The notes beneath the pieces were generated by a model, which was not told the DNA's origin, ran no database searches, and worked only from the letters and a program-made list of their open reading frames with translations. Shown here in pieces: positions 1 to 10,830 of a stretch of 64,000 bases of DNA. Origin of the DNA: Prostheceraeus crozeri (Eukaryota; Platyhelminthes; Polycladida; Euryleptidae); assembly GCA_907163375.1 (NCBI GenBank), contig CAJQUW010006088.1:329937-393936 (forward strand), given 5' to 3'. The translations under genes and the position numbers were made by a program. The number at the start of each line of letters is the position of its first letter. The stretch's first letter is position 1.

Positions 1-247
1 TTCGACGACACGTTCTCCGAAAGCACTGCCACGTTCCAGAACGTCTTCTGCAGTACATGTTGCTGTTAGTGCGTCAGCAGGTCGATAGTACTTTCCATCT
101 CGTCTCCGATGACTTATACGAGCGCATCCTGGCACTTCCAACAGTTGGACAGACGAAATTCAATCATAAAGTCAGATCCTTTATCTCTGCTGAGAAAAAA
201 GCTGGTAGAGAACCTACTACTGAATCAATTGAACAACACATCTTGGA
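1..247 (+). CDS. Gene A, exon a (5' partial): zinc-finger protein
   Basis: This is the first visible exon of an unrecognised C2H2 zinc-finger gene. The frame is open from base 3 to the donor GTAAGT at 248, giving 81 codons plus two bases that pair with the next exon to make a Glu codon. The exon opens with RRHVLRKH, an H-x4-H arrangement typical of the end of a C2H2 finger, so the paired cysteines should lie upstream of the window. The rest (around DSTFHLVSDDLYERILALP and KVRSFISAEKKAGREP) is mostly helical-looking, and I recognise no domain. No acceptor is visible, so the true exon start is outside the window or unresolved. Exon status rests on the donor and on phase agreement with 733-932. 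Confidence 0.65.
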
Positions 248-650
248 GTAAGTAATATTCTATTTGGAGAAATTATACTATTTACGTAACTTGCTTTTGT
301 AACATGGGGGTTTAATAATCTTCGAAGCATATTTTCTCAACTATGTGATTTTCTTGATTTTTCTAGCTGCTTGTGACCTTGCTTCTGAAAATGTCCAATG
401 ACTCTGTCATCACCAAGAGCGTGAGGCTCGGCTTTCACATAATTTCTGTTGTCGGTTGCATCACTTCGCTGTGTTGCTTCTCTGAGGCATCTCGTCGTTG
501 TGTTACTGTGTTGCAGGGGGTGATGTAGCCGATGAAAGCTGAGAAAAGTTAGGATCCACAATTGCTAAAAAAAAGTTTTTATGTTTTTTTAAAAATTACA
601 AAACAGTGATAAACTGATCCTGAGAAATTATACAGCCACCTCCCTTATTT

Positions 651-652
<2 letters not shown>

Positions 653-697
<45 letters not shown>
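653..697. repeat. (TA)n microsatellite in a gene A intron
   Basis: An uninterrupted run of TA dinucleotides, about 20 units, lies 35 bp upstream of the exon b acceptor. Confidence 0.95.
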
Positions 698-698
<1 letters not shown>

Positions 699-732
699 TC
701 CTTTTTGCAAAGGCTTTCAATCATCTTTTCAG

Positions 733-932
733 GTTTGTAAATCGTGAAACCCGCGTGGTGAATAAATCGCCAGAGAAAGTAAAGTTGAAGCCAGTCTTCA
801 AGTCGTGGAGGGAAAAGAAGCTGAAAACACTTAAAGCCAAGCCTGGAAAATTAATGCCCAGTGTCGATCAAGTTGACATCGATGCAGCTAGTGTTCCTTC
901 TTCACCATGTCCCAAAGAAGATGACAGTGAAG
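733..932 (+). CDS. Gene A, exon b
   Basis: This internal exon is bounded by a TTTTCAG acceptor (731-732) and a GTAACT donor at 933. The phase matches both neighbours: the first base completes a Glu codon begun in exon a, and the last base starts a Glu codon completed in exon c. It encodes about 66 residues that are basic (KLKPVFKSWREKKLKTLKAK) and then acidic and Ser/Pro-rich (VPSSPCPKEDDSE). This composition suggests a linker or nuclear-localisation segment rather than a folded domain. The intron before it (248-732) holds a TA microsatellite and nothing else I can identify. Confidence 0.7.
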
Positions 933-1099
933 GTAACTACTTGAAGCACTTACTATCAGTTATCAAATGCATGTGATGTATGTTGTGATGCTCATGTTGT
1001 AAACAAAAGTTGCAGTGGAACATCAAAAATCATATAGCCTATAAATCAATCTCTTATTCTGTTGAAACTATATGAGCTGAAAAGAAAGTGAGGTATAGC

Positions 1100-1350
1100 A
1101 AAACTTCGCTCACTTCACACCTCCTTTTACGTCCTTCTCGTCCCATCGCTTGATGTTGGACGGGCTTTGACGACCCGTTTCCATTGGTTCCGTTTCCCCA
1201 CCCGATCTTGGGGAAGACGTTCGCTGATGTTAAAGGAACATCTGATGTCATGTCCTCTTGAAAGAACCTGCGCCATGTCTTCTTCGGTCTTCCAACTAAA
1301 CGCTTTCCCTCCACCTTCATGGATTCTACTCAGGGGTGGACAGATGTGAT
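1100..1350 (-). mobile_element. LINE 3' coding fragment
   Basis: The minus strand encodes GKRLVGRPKKTWRRFFQEDM, the C-terminal signature of many non-LTR reverse-transcriptase proteins. In the neighbouring frame it then gives a QDRVGKRNQWKRVVKARPT stretch typical of the last residues of such proteins. A frameshift therefore separates the two parts. It is only about 250 bp and 5'-truncated. The clade cannot be assigned. Confidence 0.6.
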
Positions 1351-1506
1351 GAAATGTGAATTTTTCATCTCAAAACACACTGGGTGTTTTTGTTAGTCGC
1401 GTAGCAAGATATGACAATAATTTATAGTCTCATACAGGAGGTTGGCCATTTTTTGAAAATATATGAGAAAAGAAATTCGCTCTCAATTTACGACTTCATA
1501 TTGAAA

Positions 1507-2812
1507 TAGAAAACAATTTTGAAACTCGACGTTCCGTCGTCCTGCCGACTTGCTGAAGGAAATAGCCGTCTGTGCACTAAAATCGACTTCATGTAGAACA
1601 TTTGTAGACCACTCAACAGCGCTCATGTTGCCTGTTTAGCTCAGGTTTGTATTGATTGATAAATTTACTTTCTGACAATCTCGTGGATATCGGATCATTG
1701 CAACGTTAAAGTATGTCAAGGTGACTCGTTAGTTACATGCCAGAACACATAATTAGTACCCAAAACCTTATTGATCGTAGTAGTGATATTTTGGTTAAAT
1801 CAAGTGACCAGACATTCATTTCTCTAGATTTTTCTCAATCTATATACTAACATACCCATCCTTGAGGGCCTAAATTATGCTACGAAATTCGCATCTGAGT
1901 ATTTGCAAAATATAGATACTTTCGGCATCTTAGTGGAAGATTTTGAAGCCTTTCTTAAATTTGTATCGTTCAGCTACGAAATTTCACATTTACACACTAA
2001 AGGCTGTCCTATGGGTGTACATTATGCCCCGCCACTTGCTATAATTTTCATGAACACACTGTGCAGGAATAGTTGGATGCCAACGCACATCAAAACTTAT
2101 TTTCTTACTAATAGCTTTAACTATGTTACTGATAGATGTACTGATAAGACAGACATAATTCAAAATGAAGACTTGAAATCTGTTGAAATACTTACCAACG
2201 GATTAAAAAATACTGTTATGCTGAATCTAGATTTTGTCAGTGACAGTTCCACGAGAAAAATGAAAAAGCTAATCAAGAATTATGAATTTCCTGTTCGTAT
2301 GACGACTAGACTAGGTAGGCCTTTATCAACGTGTCTAAATAAATAAAAGCCGAGCAGCAAGCATAAAAATTGTGATATTTGTGATAAATTACCTCGCAAT
2401 TACGATTGCAACAATCTCTTCTTCGTATATTGTTTCACCTTTCGCATTTGTAACCAGAAATATATAGGTCAAACTTACCGTCCTTTTCATCCAAGGTTCA
2501 AAGAACACAAATCCAGTATTCAGAAGCAAGACAATAAAAGCGCTCTTTCAGAACATTCCAAAACTCATAATTATTCTCTATCTATTGATGATTTTAGCTT
2601 TAACATACTCTAATGCTGCAATGATCCGATATCCACGAGATTGTCAGAAAGTAAATTTATCAATCAATTCAAACCTGAGCTAAACAGGCAACATGATCGC
2701 TGTTGAATGGTCTACAAATGTTCTATATAAATCCGATTTTAGTGCACATAAGGCTATTTCCCTCAGCAAGTCGCCTGGATGACGAAACGTCGGGTTTCAA
2801 AGTTGTGTTTCA
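1507..2812 (+). mobile_element. Penelope-like element fossil with inverted terminal arms
   Basis: This is a broken Penelope-like retroelement. The middle (about 1830-2610) encodes the end of the reverse transcriptase (GCPMGVHYAPPLAIIFMN) and a GIY-YIG endonuclease segment (YIGQTYRPFHPRFKEH). It is flanked by two arms of about 195 bp in opposite orientation, 1507-1702 and 2617-2812, which remain recognisably alike despite many substitutions. Long terminal repeats, direct or inverted, are a known feature of this family. The element is 5'-truncated, carries several breaks and looks old. A GATGACGAAACGTC motif in the right arm resembles the hammerhead-ribozyme remnant of other family members, but it is degenerate. 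Confidence 0.8.
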
Positions 2813-3380
2813 CAATATCAACCGCTGTAACAGTGTGGCAGCCTGTGGTGAGCAATTTTACTGAAACGATCTGTTCTTGTCGGAAGAAACTGAAAAAAAG
2901 ATCGAAATAATGTGGCACAGTTCCTTGGCAACTGATTATAACCAGGCATTGTCTTTTATTCCAAATGACTGCATCCTTTCTAATACGTTGCCAAAAATAA
3001 ACTATCTCCATAGTATGCACTCACTTTATATTCAATTTAAACATCATGCTGATTATCATCTAGAATTACAAATATTGACTTTTTCATGATCAGTAAATAG
3101 GTTAAGTAGCTAATAAAGTAGAAGAAGAGCTATCTTCCTATGCACAGGATGACCGCGCTAATCTCAGTGTAAAATTTCACCGCCAAATGGCACAAATTTC
3201 CCGGTCGCGGTCACCCTGTATTCTTAGTTGCGCCACTTAAATCTCCTGCATTTTCCGTCGTCTTCAATTTCCGCATGTCTCATGGCTTACTCACTTACTC
3301 TTACTCCTCGTGTATTGTCTCTTCTTCACAGGCTTTAGGGCTGGAAACTGGGGTTGTGTCGGCTGTCGTTGGGGATGGAC
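2813..3380. other. Intronic DNA, no feature recognised
   Basis: This is AT-rich sequence between the Penelope-like fossil and a LINE fragment. The short frames here have no recognisable content. Confidence 0.4.
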
Positions 3381-4300
3381 ACACATTGTCCATTCTGGTC
3401 AGTTTTTCGTCAATTGATGCTCCAGATGCAGCAGCTCAAGATCTCGCTTGACATTGTGCCACCATCTCTTCCTCTGTCTACCTCTGATGTTCGATCCCGA
3501 CACTTCATAACTTAATCCTATCTTTGGCCACTTCCAGTGCGGCATCCGTTGCAGGTGACCAGACCAGCACAAGCGATTTTGGCGTAGGACTGATTCCAGG
3601 TCATGCAGATGGACCATACCTCTCAGTTGTGTTCAGACGGAACATATCCATCGGATTATAGAGTTCTCATTTCTTACCAAGCGAGTAAGGTCATCAACCT
3701 TCATGTGTCATGTCTGCGACGTATGCAGTAAGTCACTCCTGATAAAGGCATTGTATACGCGACCGCTGCGCTTCAGCGAGATATTCTTGTTGTCAAGAAC
3801 ATGTTATAGGTCGTGGAAATTCCTCTAGGCGCTTCTTACACGAGCTGCAATAGCCTCACAACAACCTCCAGAATTACCTACTCTATCGCCCAGGTACGAG
3901 AAGTCATCGACACTTCAATGGCGTCTTCGCCTATATTTATCTTACTGACCATTGCTTCAGACACGGGAAGCTCTCCCCTACATCACCGGCACTTGAAATT
4001 TGGGTCCTCACGTAGAACGGCCAAATTCGTACACCTGTTGTGAACCCACAACTAGCAGTCTGAACACTTTATCGCGTTCCGCCCAACTCCCTTCCTGCAT
4101 ACAGCACATGGGAACTTTCCCTCGTCCTTTTGCGGCGCTTGGGTACTTCGACTGATGAGCACTTTGGTCTTGCCGACGCTGAGTTTGTCTTCTAGCAAAT
4201 GTAGCGGTCTTTCAGGTCTTCAACGAATCAGATATTATGACAACGTCATCGGCTGATGGAAAGATCGTGACACGAGTGGAATTACAGTTTAACGTGTGTT
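3380..4300 (-). mobile_element. Degraded LINE reverse-transcriptase 3' half
   Basis: The minus strand retains a reverse-transcriptase active-site remnant around 4230-4270 (reads SADDVVII). Downstream it keeps a C-terminal block at 3399-3617 with LCWSGHLQRMPHWKWPK and GRQRKRWWHNVKRDLELL, matching the WAGH-RMP and GRP-RW-D-K-DL signature of non-LTR retrotransposons. The order active site, thumb, C-terminus is correct for one decayed element. Frames are interrupted several times between these blocks. The 5' part is missing. Confidence 0.65.
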
Positions 4301-5120
4301 CATCCGGCCTTAGATGTACACCACAATGCACTGAAGCGCTTCAACGACTCATTTTGGATTATTCGAGAGTTGTTTGTTCGATCATTTTCGATTTGCAAGA
4401 CTGTGACGGAACTTAAAGTTTCATCATAATTCACTGTCAATGTCTTTTAAAATAGTGAAACCAATTGTTTGAATGCTTAAGGTTGAAAATTTTATGCGTT
4501 AAGATTTTTGTAGTACAGGAATGTGTGCATAAGTTTCTGCAGTGATATACATTTGGTGAAATTAATTGAAGGGGTAATTACCAGTCCATTCTTTATAGTA
4601 ATAATAATTTTTGACCTGTCCACAAAGTGTAAATTTCAAATTATCTGTTAAGCATTTCGTGAACTTCCAAATTCCTAGCGGTGGTACTGTGAGGAATCAC
4701 AGCTTATAAGTTGAACATAAAAAAACTATATGCTCCCACGTATAACAGCTTTGATAGAATTATTGGCATAGATATATGCTCGAATAAGTGAAAATTGAGA
4801 CAATTAGTAAATTGCTGACAACTCGAATACGGGAAAATGTAGAATTCAGGTCAATAGATGACGCAGATGAACCGGTTTTCATCGCAGCAGCCGAGTACTG
4901 GCCGACGAATAGTTGCTCATAGATTGTGAGTCACCTCTGAAAGGATAATGCCTGTAATAAGATGCTAAAGTTAGAAGGTGGGAAGTTATTAAAACTAAGT
5001 AATTGTGTTTAGAAAATTCTGCTTTTATGCGTGTAAATATCCAGTCCCCTATCGACTCTCGTTCCTCTTCAATTAAATTGTGACATTGGTTAATGTATAA
5101 TTCTGCATTTTATGTTTCAG
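4300..5120. other. Intronic DNA, no feature recognised
   Basis: This AT-rich intron sequence lies before exon c of gene A. I see no coding or repeat structure in it. Confidence 0.4.
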
Positions 5121-5527
5121 AACCAACGGCAATCGAATCAACAGACACAATTAAAGGAAACGCCACTGTGCTTTTCGAAGCAGACAAATTTAAGGAGTTT
5201 GCAGAAAGAATCAAGATGGATGCTACAGCGGTAGATGGAGTCATGAGGAAGATGCGCTTAGTTTCAGAAGCTAAGATTGAAGTCAATATTCTTCCCTCTG
5301 GTCGCTGTCTATTCAAGTGTAGCTGTGGTGAATTTGAGGAGGAAGTACAAAGTATTAAAGTGGATGACGGGCCCCGACGACACGCACTTCGGTCTCATGT
5401 CCGTATTGCCAGAGTGCATTGGTCTTCTTGTCTTCAATCGACCACTCTTAAATTGGAATCTGATGTACTCCAGACACTTACTCAAAGTAACGATGAGAAA
5501 TCCCGGAAGCGACACGATAGTGCACAG
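5121..5527 (+). CDS. Gene A, exon c
   Basis: This internal exon has a TATGTTTCAG acceptor and a GTATTT donor at 5528. It is entered in phase 1 and left in phase 0, and it runs about 135 codons without a stop. The first half (FEADKFKEFAERIKMDATAVDGVMRKM) looks like a compact helical segment. It is followed by CLFKCSCGEF and, about 20 residues on, RRHALRSH with H-x4-H spacing. The cysteine spacing is not canonical, so this may be a degenerate or divergent finger. Other frames are also open here, but only this one joins in phase to the next exon. The non-consensus donor is the least certain boundary of this gene. Confidence 0.6.
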
Positions 5528-5854
5528 GTATTTCTTAAAGCATTGTCATCTGTCTTCAATATTTGAACTGAGCGATAACAAATTACAAAAAATGCAAAAA
5601 ATATAATCCTTTCTCCAATCTCGAGATCACGCACTTCAATTTTCGTCTGAAAACTCTGACAGTTCAGGAAGTTCTTCGTATTATGCAAATAACCTCTTGT
5701 TTCATAAAATATAATATACTTTGTAAGATGTAAAGGAATAGAGCCCGGGAATCACCCTTAAATTTGAGGGAAATAGGCAATTAGCCCTTAAGTAGCCCGG
5801 AAAAGCCATTTTGTGATTTTTTGCCACTAAGCTATGAAAAAATGAATGGAGCTT

Positions 5855-6035
5855 TTACGTCACTACTCCCCATACTTGGGGATTGGACGGTGCTGACAAC
5901 AGTCAGACTTATGGATCGTTATAGTACTTTTAGTCCGGATGCCCTTCCTGCCGACTTCCAGTGACACCTTCGGGACTCGACCTCTGGACCAAAAGATCGC
6001 TAGGCCAAGCACTTAACCACTGTGCCACGGAGACC
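5855..6035 (-). mobile_element. tRNA-derived SINE, copy 1
   Basis: Read on the minus strand the element starts GGTCTCCGTGGCACAGTGG. This contains an A-box-like TGGCACAGTGG, followed by a B-box-like GGTCGAGTCCC (5972-5982), so the head is tRNA-derived. The body contains CAGGAAGGGCATCCGG. It interrupts the DR repeat at its 5' part. A second copy with the same head and body lies at 15945-16112. Confidence 0.82.
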
Positions 6036-6522
6036 ACAGTGCTAATGATCATAATTTTTCAACTACTATTAAGTTGACATAACTATTATTGAGCCCAATA
6101 TTTTTATTACATTTCTTCGAATCTTGGTTGAAATAAACAATTTGTTTGCACAACACCTGGATGAAATATTCATTACTTCATAAATTTGCTTCGTTTCCAT
6201 ATAGTGCTCACATAGTTTCCTTATAGTTCCTTAAAGTTCTGCAAATTAGTGCTTTTGCATCCTATAAAAGCAATTTGTGCTATTCACATCGAAGTCGTTG
6301 AGTTGATTATCTATAAATTGATTGGTACATGCTAGTATAAACTCGGAATCAATCGACAGCAGTCGACAAAAAATTGGTTTTGTTTTTTGTGTTTCTTAAC
6401 GTGATTACATGCAATTTCGCAACAGACTCGTAAAATGGCAAATTGGCAAATTGTGTAGCCTCTAATTGTGTCATTAAAGTTGTGAGTCTTTCAAACCAAA
6501 AAAGTCATGTCTAAATGATCTT

Positions 6523-6824
6523 TTAAATTATAATAATAATAAGTAATTTATTCTTCAAAAATTGACATTCATCAATTTTACAGAAAACACGCTCCATGGA
6601 CCCGGGAGGCGCTTACAGGGTTGCGCAAAGAAAGAACGTAAAGAAAAAATACTTTTATCTAGTGTAAAGAAAAATTTCTGAATTCAAGATTGCTTTAAAA
6701 CGCTGAAAAGATGCTGAACAAACACATTTAGCAGGTAATGAGTTCCAAAAAGGAAGAACACGATAGAAAAAATAATTACGCAGTGTCCTTGTATGAGGAA
6801 GGAATTTTAGCAAAACTTGGCACG
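6523..6824 (-). mobile_element. 5'-truncated LINE tail inside repeat DR copy A
   Basis: The minus strand encodes FFYRVLPFWNSLPAKCVCSA then FQRFKAIL. This is the R-x-WN-x-LP and A-x-S-x2-FK C-terminal signature of Jockey/CR1/L2-type LINE proteins. A short 3' region with AATAAA and a TTATTATTATTATAA tail follows. A GATCTT direct repeat at 6517-6522 and 6825-6830 may be a short target duplication. Confidence 0.7.
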
Positions 6825-7619
6825 GATCTTCACTTTATTAATTTCTTAAGTTGTAAGAGCACATCTTTTTGAAAAATAAAAAATCTGAGCAAAAAATAGC
6901 ACAATTTAACAATGCAGGTTACTTCTACGCCTTCATCCACACAAAGTTGAGGAAAGACATCAGTCCAAAATCATACCAAAAAAGTTCTACCAACGCTGAC
7001 AAAAAAAGTGCATCAGAGTTTTCGATGGTATTTAGAATAAAAGTTTAATAATGGCTGAGCTAAGTGATGAGTTCCAAAACCTCACAGTGAATCACGACAT
7101 CAAGGCCACCCAAGCCAATGGGACTTATGTATAGACCATCGTTTCCAAATATCGGGGTCGATAGTATATGGTATATGGAACCATCTGAAGCTTCTTCGAG
7201 CGGCAAAGATTTTGTTCTCTGCTTTGGTCACGACTATGCGAGAAACGCGAAAGATAAATCAATGAAACCGTGCTAGATAACAAATCAAGTAAATTTTGAG
7301 TATCTTGTCTTCATGAGCCATTACTGTTCTTTTGCTGTGCTAGGGCTGCAAATGTAATACACTTTAATAATGTAATAATGTAATGTACTTTTATACATAC
7401 CGGCTGATAAAACCTTAGTCTTTAGACAGCCATACATTTCGCTTCCAGATTTGCCTTCAAACATTTCAATCGTGACCATTAAGTCTTCGACTGAATCCGA
7501 CGATGTGACCAAGTCATCCACGTCATTAAGGTTGTGAAATAGCCTCAATGATGACGGGTCGTAGTACCGAGCATTGGTGAAGTCCAACATTAATATTGAA
7601 TTTTTCACTAGTTGCATTG

Positions 7620-8160
7620 TCCCAGGTGACGAATTGCTCAGGGCCGATCAATCACTTGAAGGTACTGGTGTACTTGTCCAAAGTGTCCTCAGACCTGCTG
7701 CAGGATTAGCTGTTAGTCCACTAAATGTGGCTCGGTGTTTGATGACACACTGCCCGGCCTATGTCGACGAACTTCACTGGTTCACGCTACCTTCCGGTGG
7801 ATGCCTGCACACTGCGGCATAGTAGGGGCAATGCAGTAGCAGATGCTCTCGCCGCCGAAGTAGCTATTCAGCCTCAAGACACAGTGCCCATCTCTATCGA
7901 CGCCCCCAAAGCTGCTATTCTTCGTGCCGCTTACACCAGTGGAATAGCTCCAGCCATCACAAGCTACCAGAGTGGCATGTAGCACCCGCGGACTCCACTC
8001 GTTTGTCGGATTGGGCGGACTGTGACCGCAAAATCTCTGTCTTGGCGTCCCAATTACGCAACGGCAACTGCCCGATTCTGCGCGCCTGTCTTCATCGACT
8101 TGCCCGAGTAGTCAAATCCAAATTTCATTATGCCAGGACTACCGTGCAGAAGATGATTTT
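7620..8160 (+). mobile_element. LINE RNase H and C-terminal remnant
   Basis: At 7780-7855 two adjoining frames give FRWMPAHCGIVG and then NAVADALAAE, together the classic RNase H block (HCGI-x-GN-x-AD-x-LA) of I/Ingi-type LINEs, broken by a frameshift. Downstream LSDWADCDRKISVLASQLRNG and CPILRACLHRLAR match the C-terminal QLR-G-CP-L-R-LHR region of the same proteins. Clade assignment (Ingi/Vingi-like) is tentative. Confidence 0.65.
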
Positions 8161-9191
8161 TTTCATTCAGGCACATACATCTATGATTCATTGCATCGAA
8201 AAAAGCCAGCTTACTGTCGTTTTGCTCCATCATCGGTGAAGACAGTGACGCTGGTTGAGGTAGGGATCGAATTGTTTCACCAGAGCAATCAGTGGCAGCA
8301 CTTGGAAACGTGCTTGATTGGCGTGAAAGATGGTTGATGATACCTAAATTAGTTTCTGTTTCAGTGAATTCCGTGAATTGAATCAACCAAAAATTCTGTT
8401 GGGTCTGATAACCCGTCGAAAAATTCTGTAAGAAAGTAAAGTGAGAAGGGTTGTCAATATTTTATGAATTACTCTTAATAGTGCGGAAATAGAATTTTAT
8501 CCATTTCGTAAAGTTATTCCTTTCTACCAGTAGCCTATCATTTTAAGAGTTGTGGACAAAGTCAAAATTCACCATATTGCAACACATGAAGTTTTGTCAT
8601 CAACTGTTTGATAATGGGCCAATACTAGAGTGTTGCATTAAATGAAATTCTATCAAGTCATAGCATCTTCAAAAATCATGAAATATTTAGAAAAAGATGT
8701 TCACTTTATGCCCTCAGAATCGAAAATGTTCTGTATTTTTCCTCCAACAAGTGGAGGATGAAACATTTTGGAAGTATTTCGACGATAGTTCATAAAAGTT
8801 GAAAATATTATGCGATTTCGAATGCGGACTCATCACTCATAACAGTAATAGATATTATTTTCATAGATGTCAGTTCATTAAGAATAGAAGGAAATAAGCA
8901 GCTGTGTGTGAGTTGACTGTCGTCAATTAGTAAGAAGGCATTCAGTCAATCGCCCTCGAAGGGATCACAACTGGCACAATGAAATGAAATGAAATGTCCT
9001 CCACCTGTTATCTCTTTGCGGCACATTGGTTGGGAGCCACTGGTCTATTGTCACGAGACATAAGGGTTGCAGCTTCTATAGTTTCTGAGCAATATCACGA
9101 AATGTGTAGGGAGCTCCAGGAGTCCCCAACCCCGCTAAAATAGGCTGACGGTCTTAGAAAAATACTGCCATACTACTTTTGTTCATTGTAG
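8160..9191. other. Intronic DNA, no feature recognised
   Basis: This is AT-rich sequence before gene A exon d. Only short frames are present and no repeat partner was found in the window. Confidence 0.4.
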
Positions 9192-9599
9192 GTGACTCCA
9201 ACGCGAGAGCCAAAGAAAGCGCGCGTGGAAGAGCCAGAAACCGAGTCGTTGCCGTCAAACAAAGCAAATTCATCTCTAGTGATTGCGGGCTACTTGTTTC
9301 ACGGAATGGATTTTGAAACTCATCCGCTGGCATTCCTGAAAGGGCGGAGCGAATCTGAACTTCTTCGAGACGGTTACGTTGGCTATTCGTGTGACACAAT
9401 CTGTTGGGAGCGCTTCATTGAAGCTAAGAAAGTTTTTGTGGACGATCCAAATGCTTATGTGCTGCGTGATCGATGTGCGGTATTCACATTTTACAGAATT
9501 TACCTTCGTAATGTCGAAGGTGGAGGAAGGAATCACGTGTGCTCTGCCTGTGGCTTTGCTGGCAGTTACTCCTCTAGAGATGTACGAAGACATATGATG
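9192..9599 (+). CDS. Gene A, exon d: start of a C2H2 finger split by an intron
   Basis: This is a phase 0/0 exon of 136 codons with a TTCATTGTAG acceptor and a GTAAGA donor at 9600. It begins with a basic then acidic linker (TPTREPKKARVEEPETES). A probably folded region with aromatic and Cys residues follows (DGYVGYSCDTICWERF, LRDRCAVFTFYRIYL). It ends within a C2H2 finger: counting from the first visible codon of the gene, Cys401 and Cys404 pair with His418 here and with His423 in exon e. A finger divided by an intron at a phase-0 junction is good evidence that both exons are real. Confidence 0.75.
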
Positions 9600-9727
9600 G
9601 TAAGAACATCTGATATGTAAAAATTGTTTTTTGTATCCTGTCTGGACTGTTCACTACATAGGAGATTTCACAGCTTAGGAAGTGTTGAAGAATCGATAAA
9701 TGATACCTATGTGAGGAAGACATGAAT

Positions 9728-9911
9728 ACGTCATCACTCATCACGCTGTGACGTCATCACTCATCACGTTGCGACGTCATCACTCATCACGTTGTGACGT
9801 CATCACTCATCACGTGCTGACGTCATCACTCATCACGTTGTGGTGTCATCACTAATCACGTGCTGACGTCATCACTCATCACGTTGTGGTGTCATCACTC
9901 ATCACGTTCTG
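9728..9911. repeat. 23-bp minisatellite carrying CRE-like TGACGTCA
   Basis: There are about eight tandem copies of a 23-bp unit, roughly GTCATCACTCATCACGTTGTGAC, so each intact unit junction makes the palindrome TGACGTCA. Variants at the end read GTGGTGTCATC. It lies 130 bp after gene A exon d and runs directly into a LINE C-terminal fragment. Confidence 0.92.
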
Positions 9912-10090
9912 CGCGCCCACCTTCATCGAGTTAGCCGAGCATGCGATCCCACTTGTCATGACTGCCATGAAGAAACAGCGCAACACTTCCCCTACGACGC
10001 CATGCACACGGGGACTTCGACGTTTGTCGCTGCCACGACTATCGAAAGCGTGTTTTCGCATTTCAGATCCTTAATATTGTTTGTGGAAAG
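9905..10090 (+). mobile_element. LINE C-terminal fragment
   Basis: One forward frame reads RAHLHRVSRACDPTCHDCHE, with ETAQHFP next. This is the zinc-knuckle-like R-x-HLHR, DPTC-x-DC-x-EET-x2-H tail of RNase-H-bearing LINEs, and the same protein region as 7620-8160 but another copy. It starts exactly where the minisatellite ends. Confidence 0.6.
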
Positions 10091-10224
10091 AAAGGGTCGA
10101 TCGCGGCCCCGTGTATGAGGATCGTCTCCTCAGTCGTCGTCCAAAAAAATACATGAAGCTGAATCCAGCTAATATTTTGCCGCTAATTGTTCAGCTGAAG
10201 TAGATGCCTTGCAGGGTGCCTACT

Positions 10225-10830
10225 GTTACCTGTTACCGCCTCCTACGCCGACAGACGCAAAGGGCCTCGGTGAAATTTCTCCATGCGCTTCTGTCCTGAG
10301 CTCGTCCCTCGATGTTCTCCCAACATTCTGCAGCTTCCTTCATCTTCCGCAGCCAAGTGGGCTTTGACCAACCTCTTCTCCTTGACCGGTTTGGTTTCCA
10401 CTTATATACTGTCTGTGCTATGCTGTGTGAATCCCGTCTCAAGGTGTGTCCGAGCCATCGCCATCTCCAGTTGATCAGCACTTCATCCAACCATGGCACT
10501 TTCGTTGCTTCACGGATATTAACATTACTTTGTCCGGCCATTTCACTCCCAGGATCCGTCTTAAGCTTTTATTCTCGAACACAGTGAAACGTCGGGAAAT
10601 GGTCTCATTGTCGTGCCAACTTACACAGCCATATGTTAGTACAGATTTCACTAACGTCTTGTGCAGAGATACTTTTATATAATCATCATCAATCTTCGTG
10701 ACCGCCACACTTTTCCTAACATATCATAACTTGATTTGCTTTCATGAGACGAGCCGATAATTCTTCTTCAAGAGATCCATTTTTCTGAACAACAGAACCG
10801 AGATATTTACCGACTAGGGTGCCTATCAGC
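10225..10830 (-). mobile_element. LINE reverse-transcriptase C-terminal fragment
   Basis: On the minus strand, in order: a YLGS-x-VQKNGSLEEEL thumb block (about 10740-10825), then KSVLTYGCVSW and LRRILGVKW (10475-10708). After a frame change come WRWLGHTLRRD and the end block with WRNFTEAL (10233-10541). These are the LTYGCE-W, RRILG-KW and W-W-GH-LR signatures of non-LTR retrotransposon proteins. It is truncated before the active site. Confidence 0.75.

Larger units (their letters stand above)
5738..7110 (+). repeat. Dispersed repeat DR, copy A, with nested SINE and LINE
   Basis: This copy shares many blocks in the same order with 11315-12380. The start is GAGCCCGGGAATC then CCTTAAATTT; there is a shared CTTCGAATCTT block, and the right part shares ATTTAGAATAAAAGT and CTAAGTGATGAG. 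Two later insertions interrupt it: a SINE (about 5855-6035) and a LINE tail (6523-6824). The family is not recognised. Copy B carries a helix-turn-helix frame at its right end, so a DNA-transposon origin is plausible. Confidence 0.65.

Noticed and set aside
5277-5606. Alternative frame over gene A exon c
   Set aside because: It does not join in phase with exons b and d, unlike the called frame.
7321-7617. Minus-strand frame with a VDDLVTSSDSVEDL stretch resembling an LTR-element reverse transcriptase
   Set aside because: Only one short motif is present and the expected flanking blocks are not recognisable, so a fossil call would rest on a chance match.
9728-9911. CRISPR-like array
   Set aside because: The units are contiguous tandem repeats without spacers and the genome is eukaryotic.
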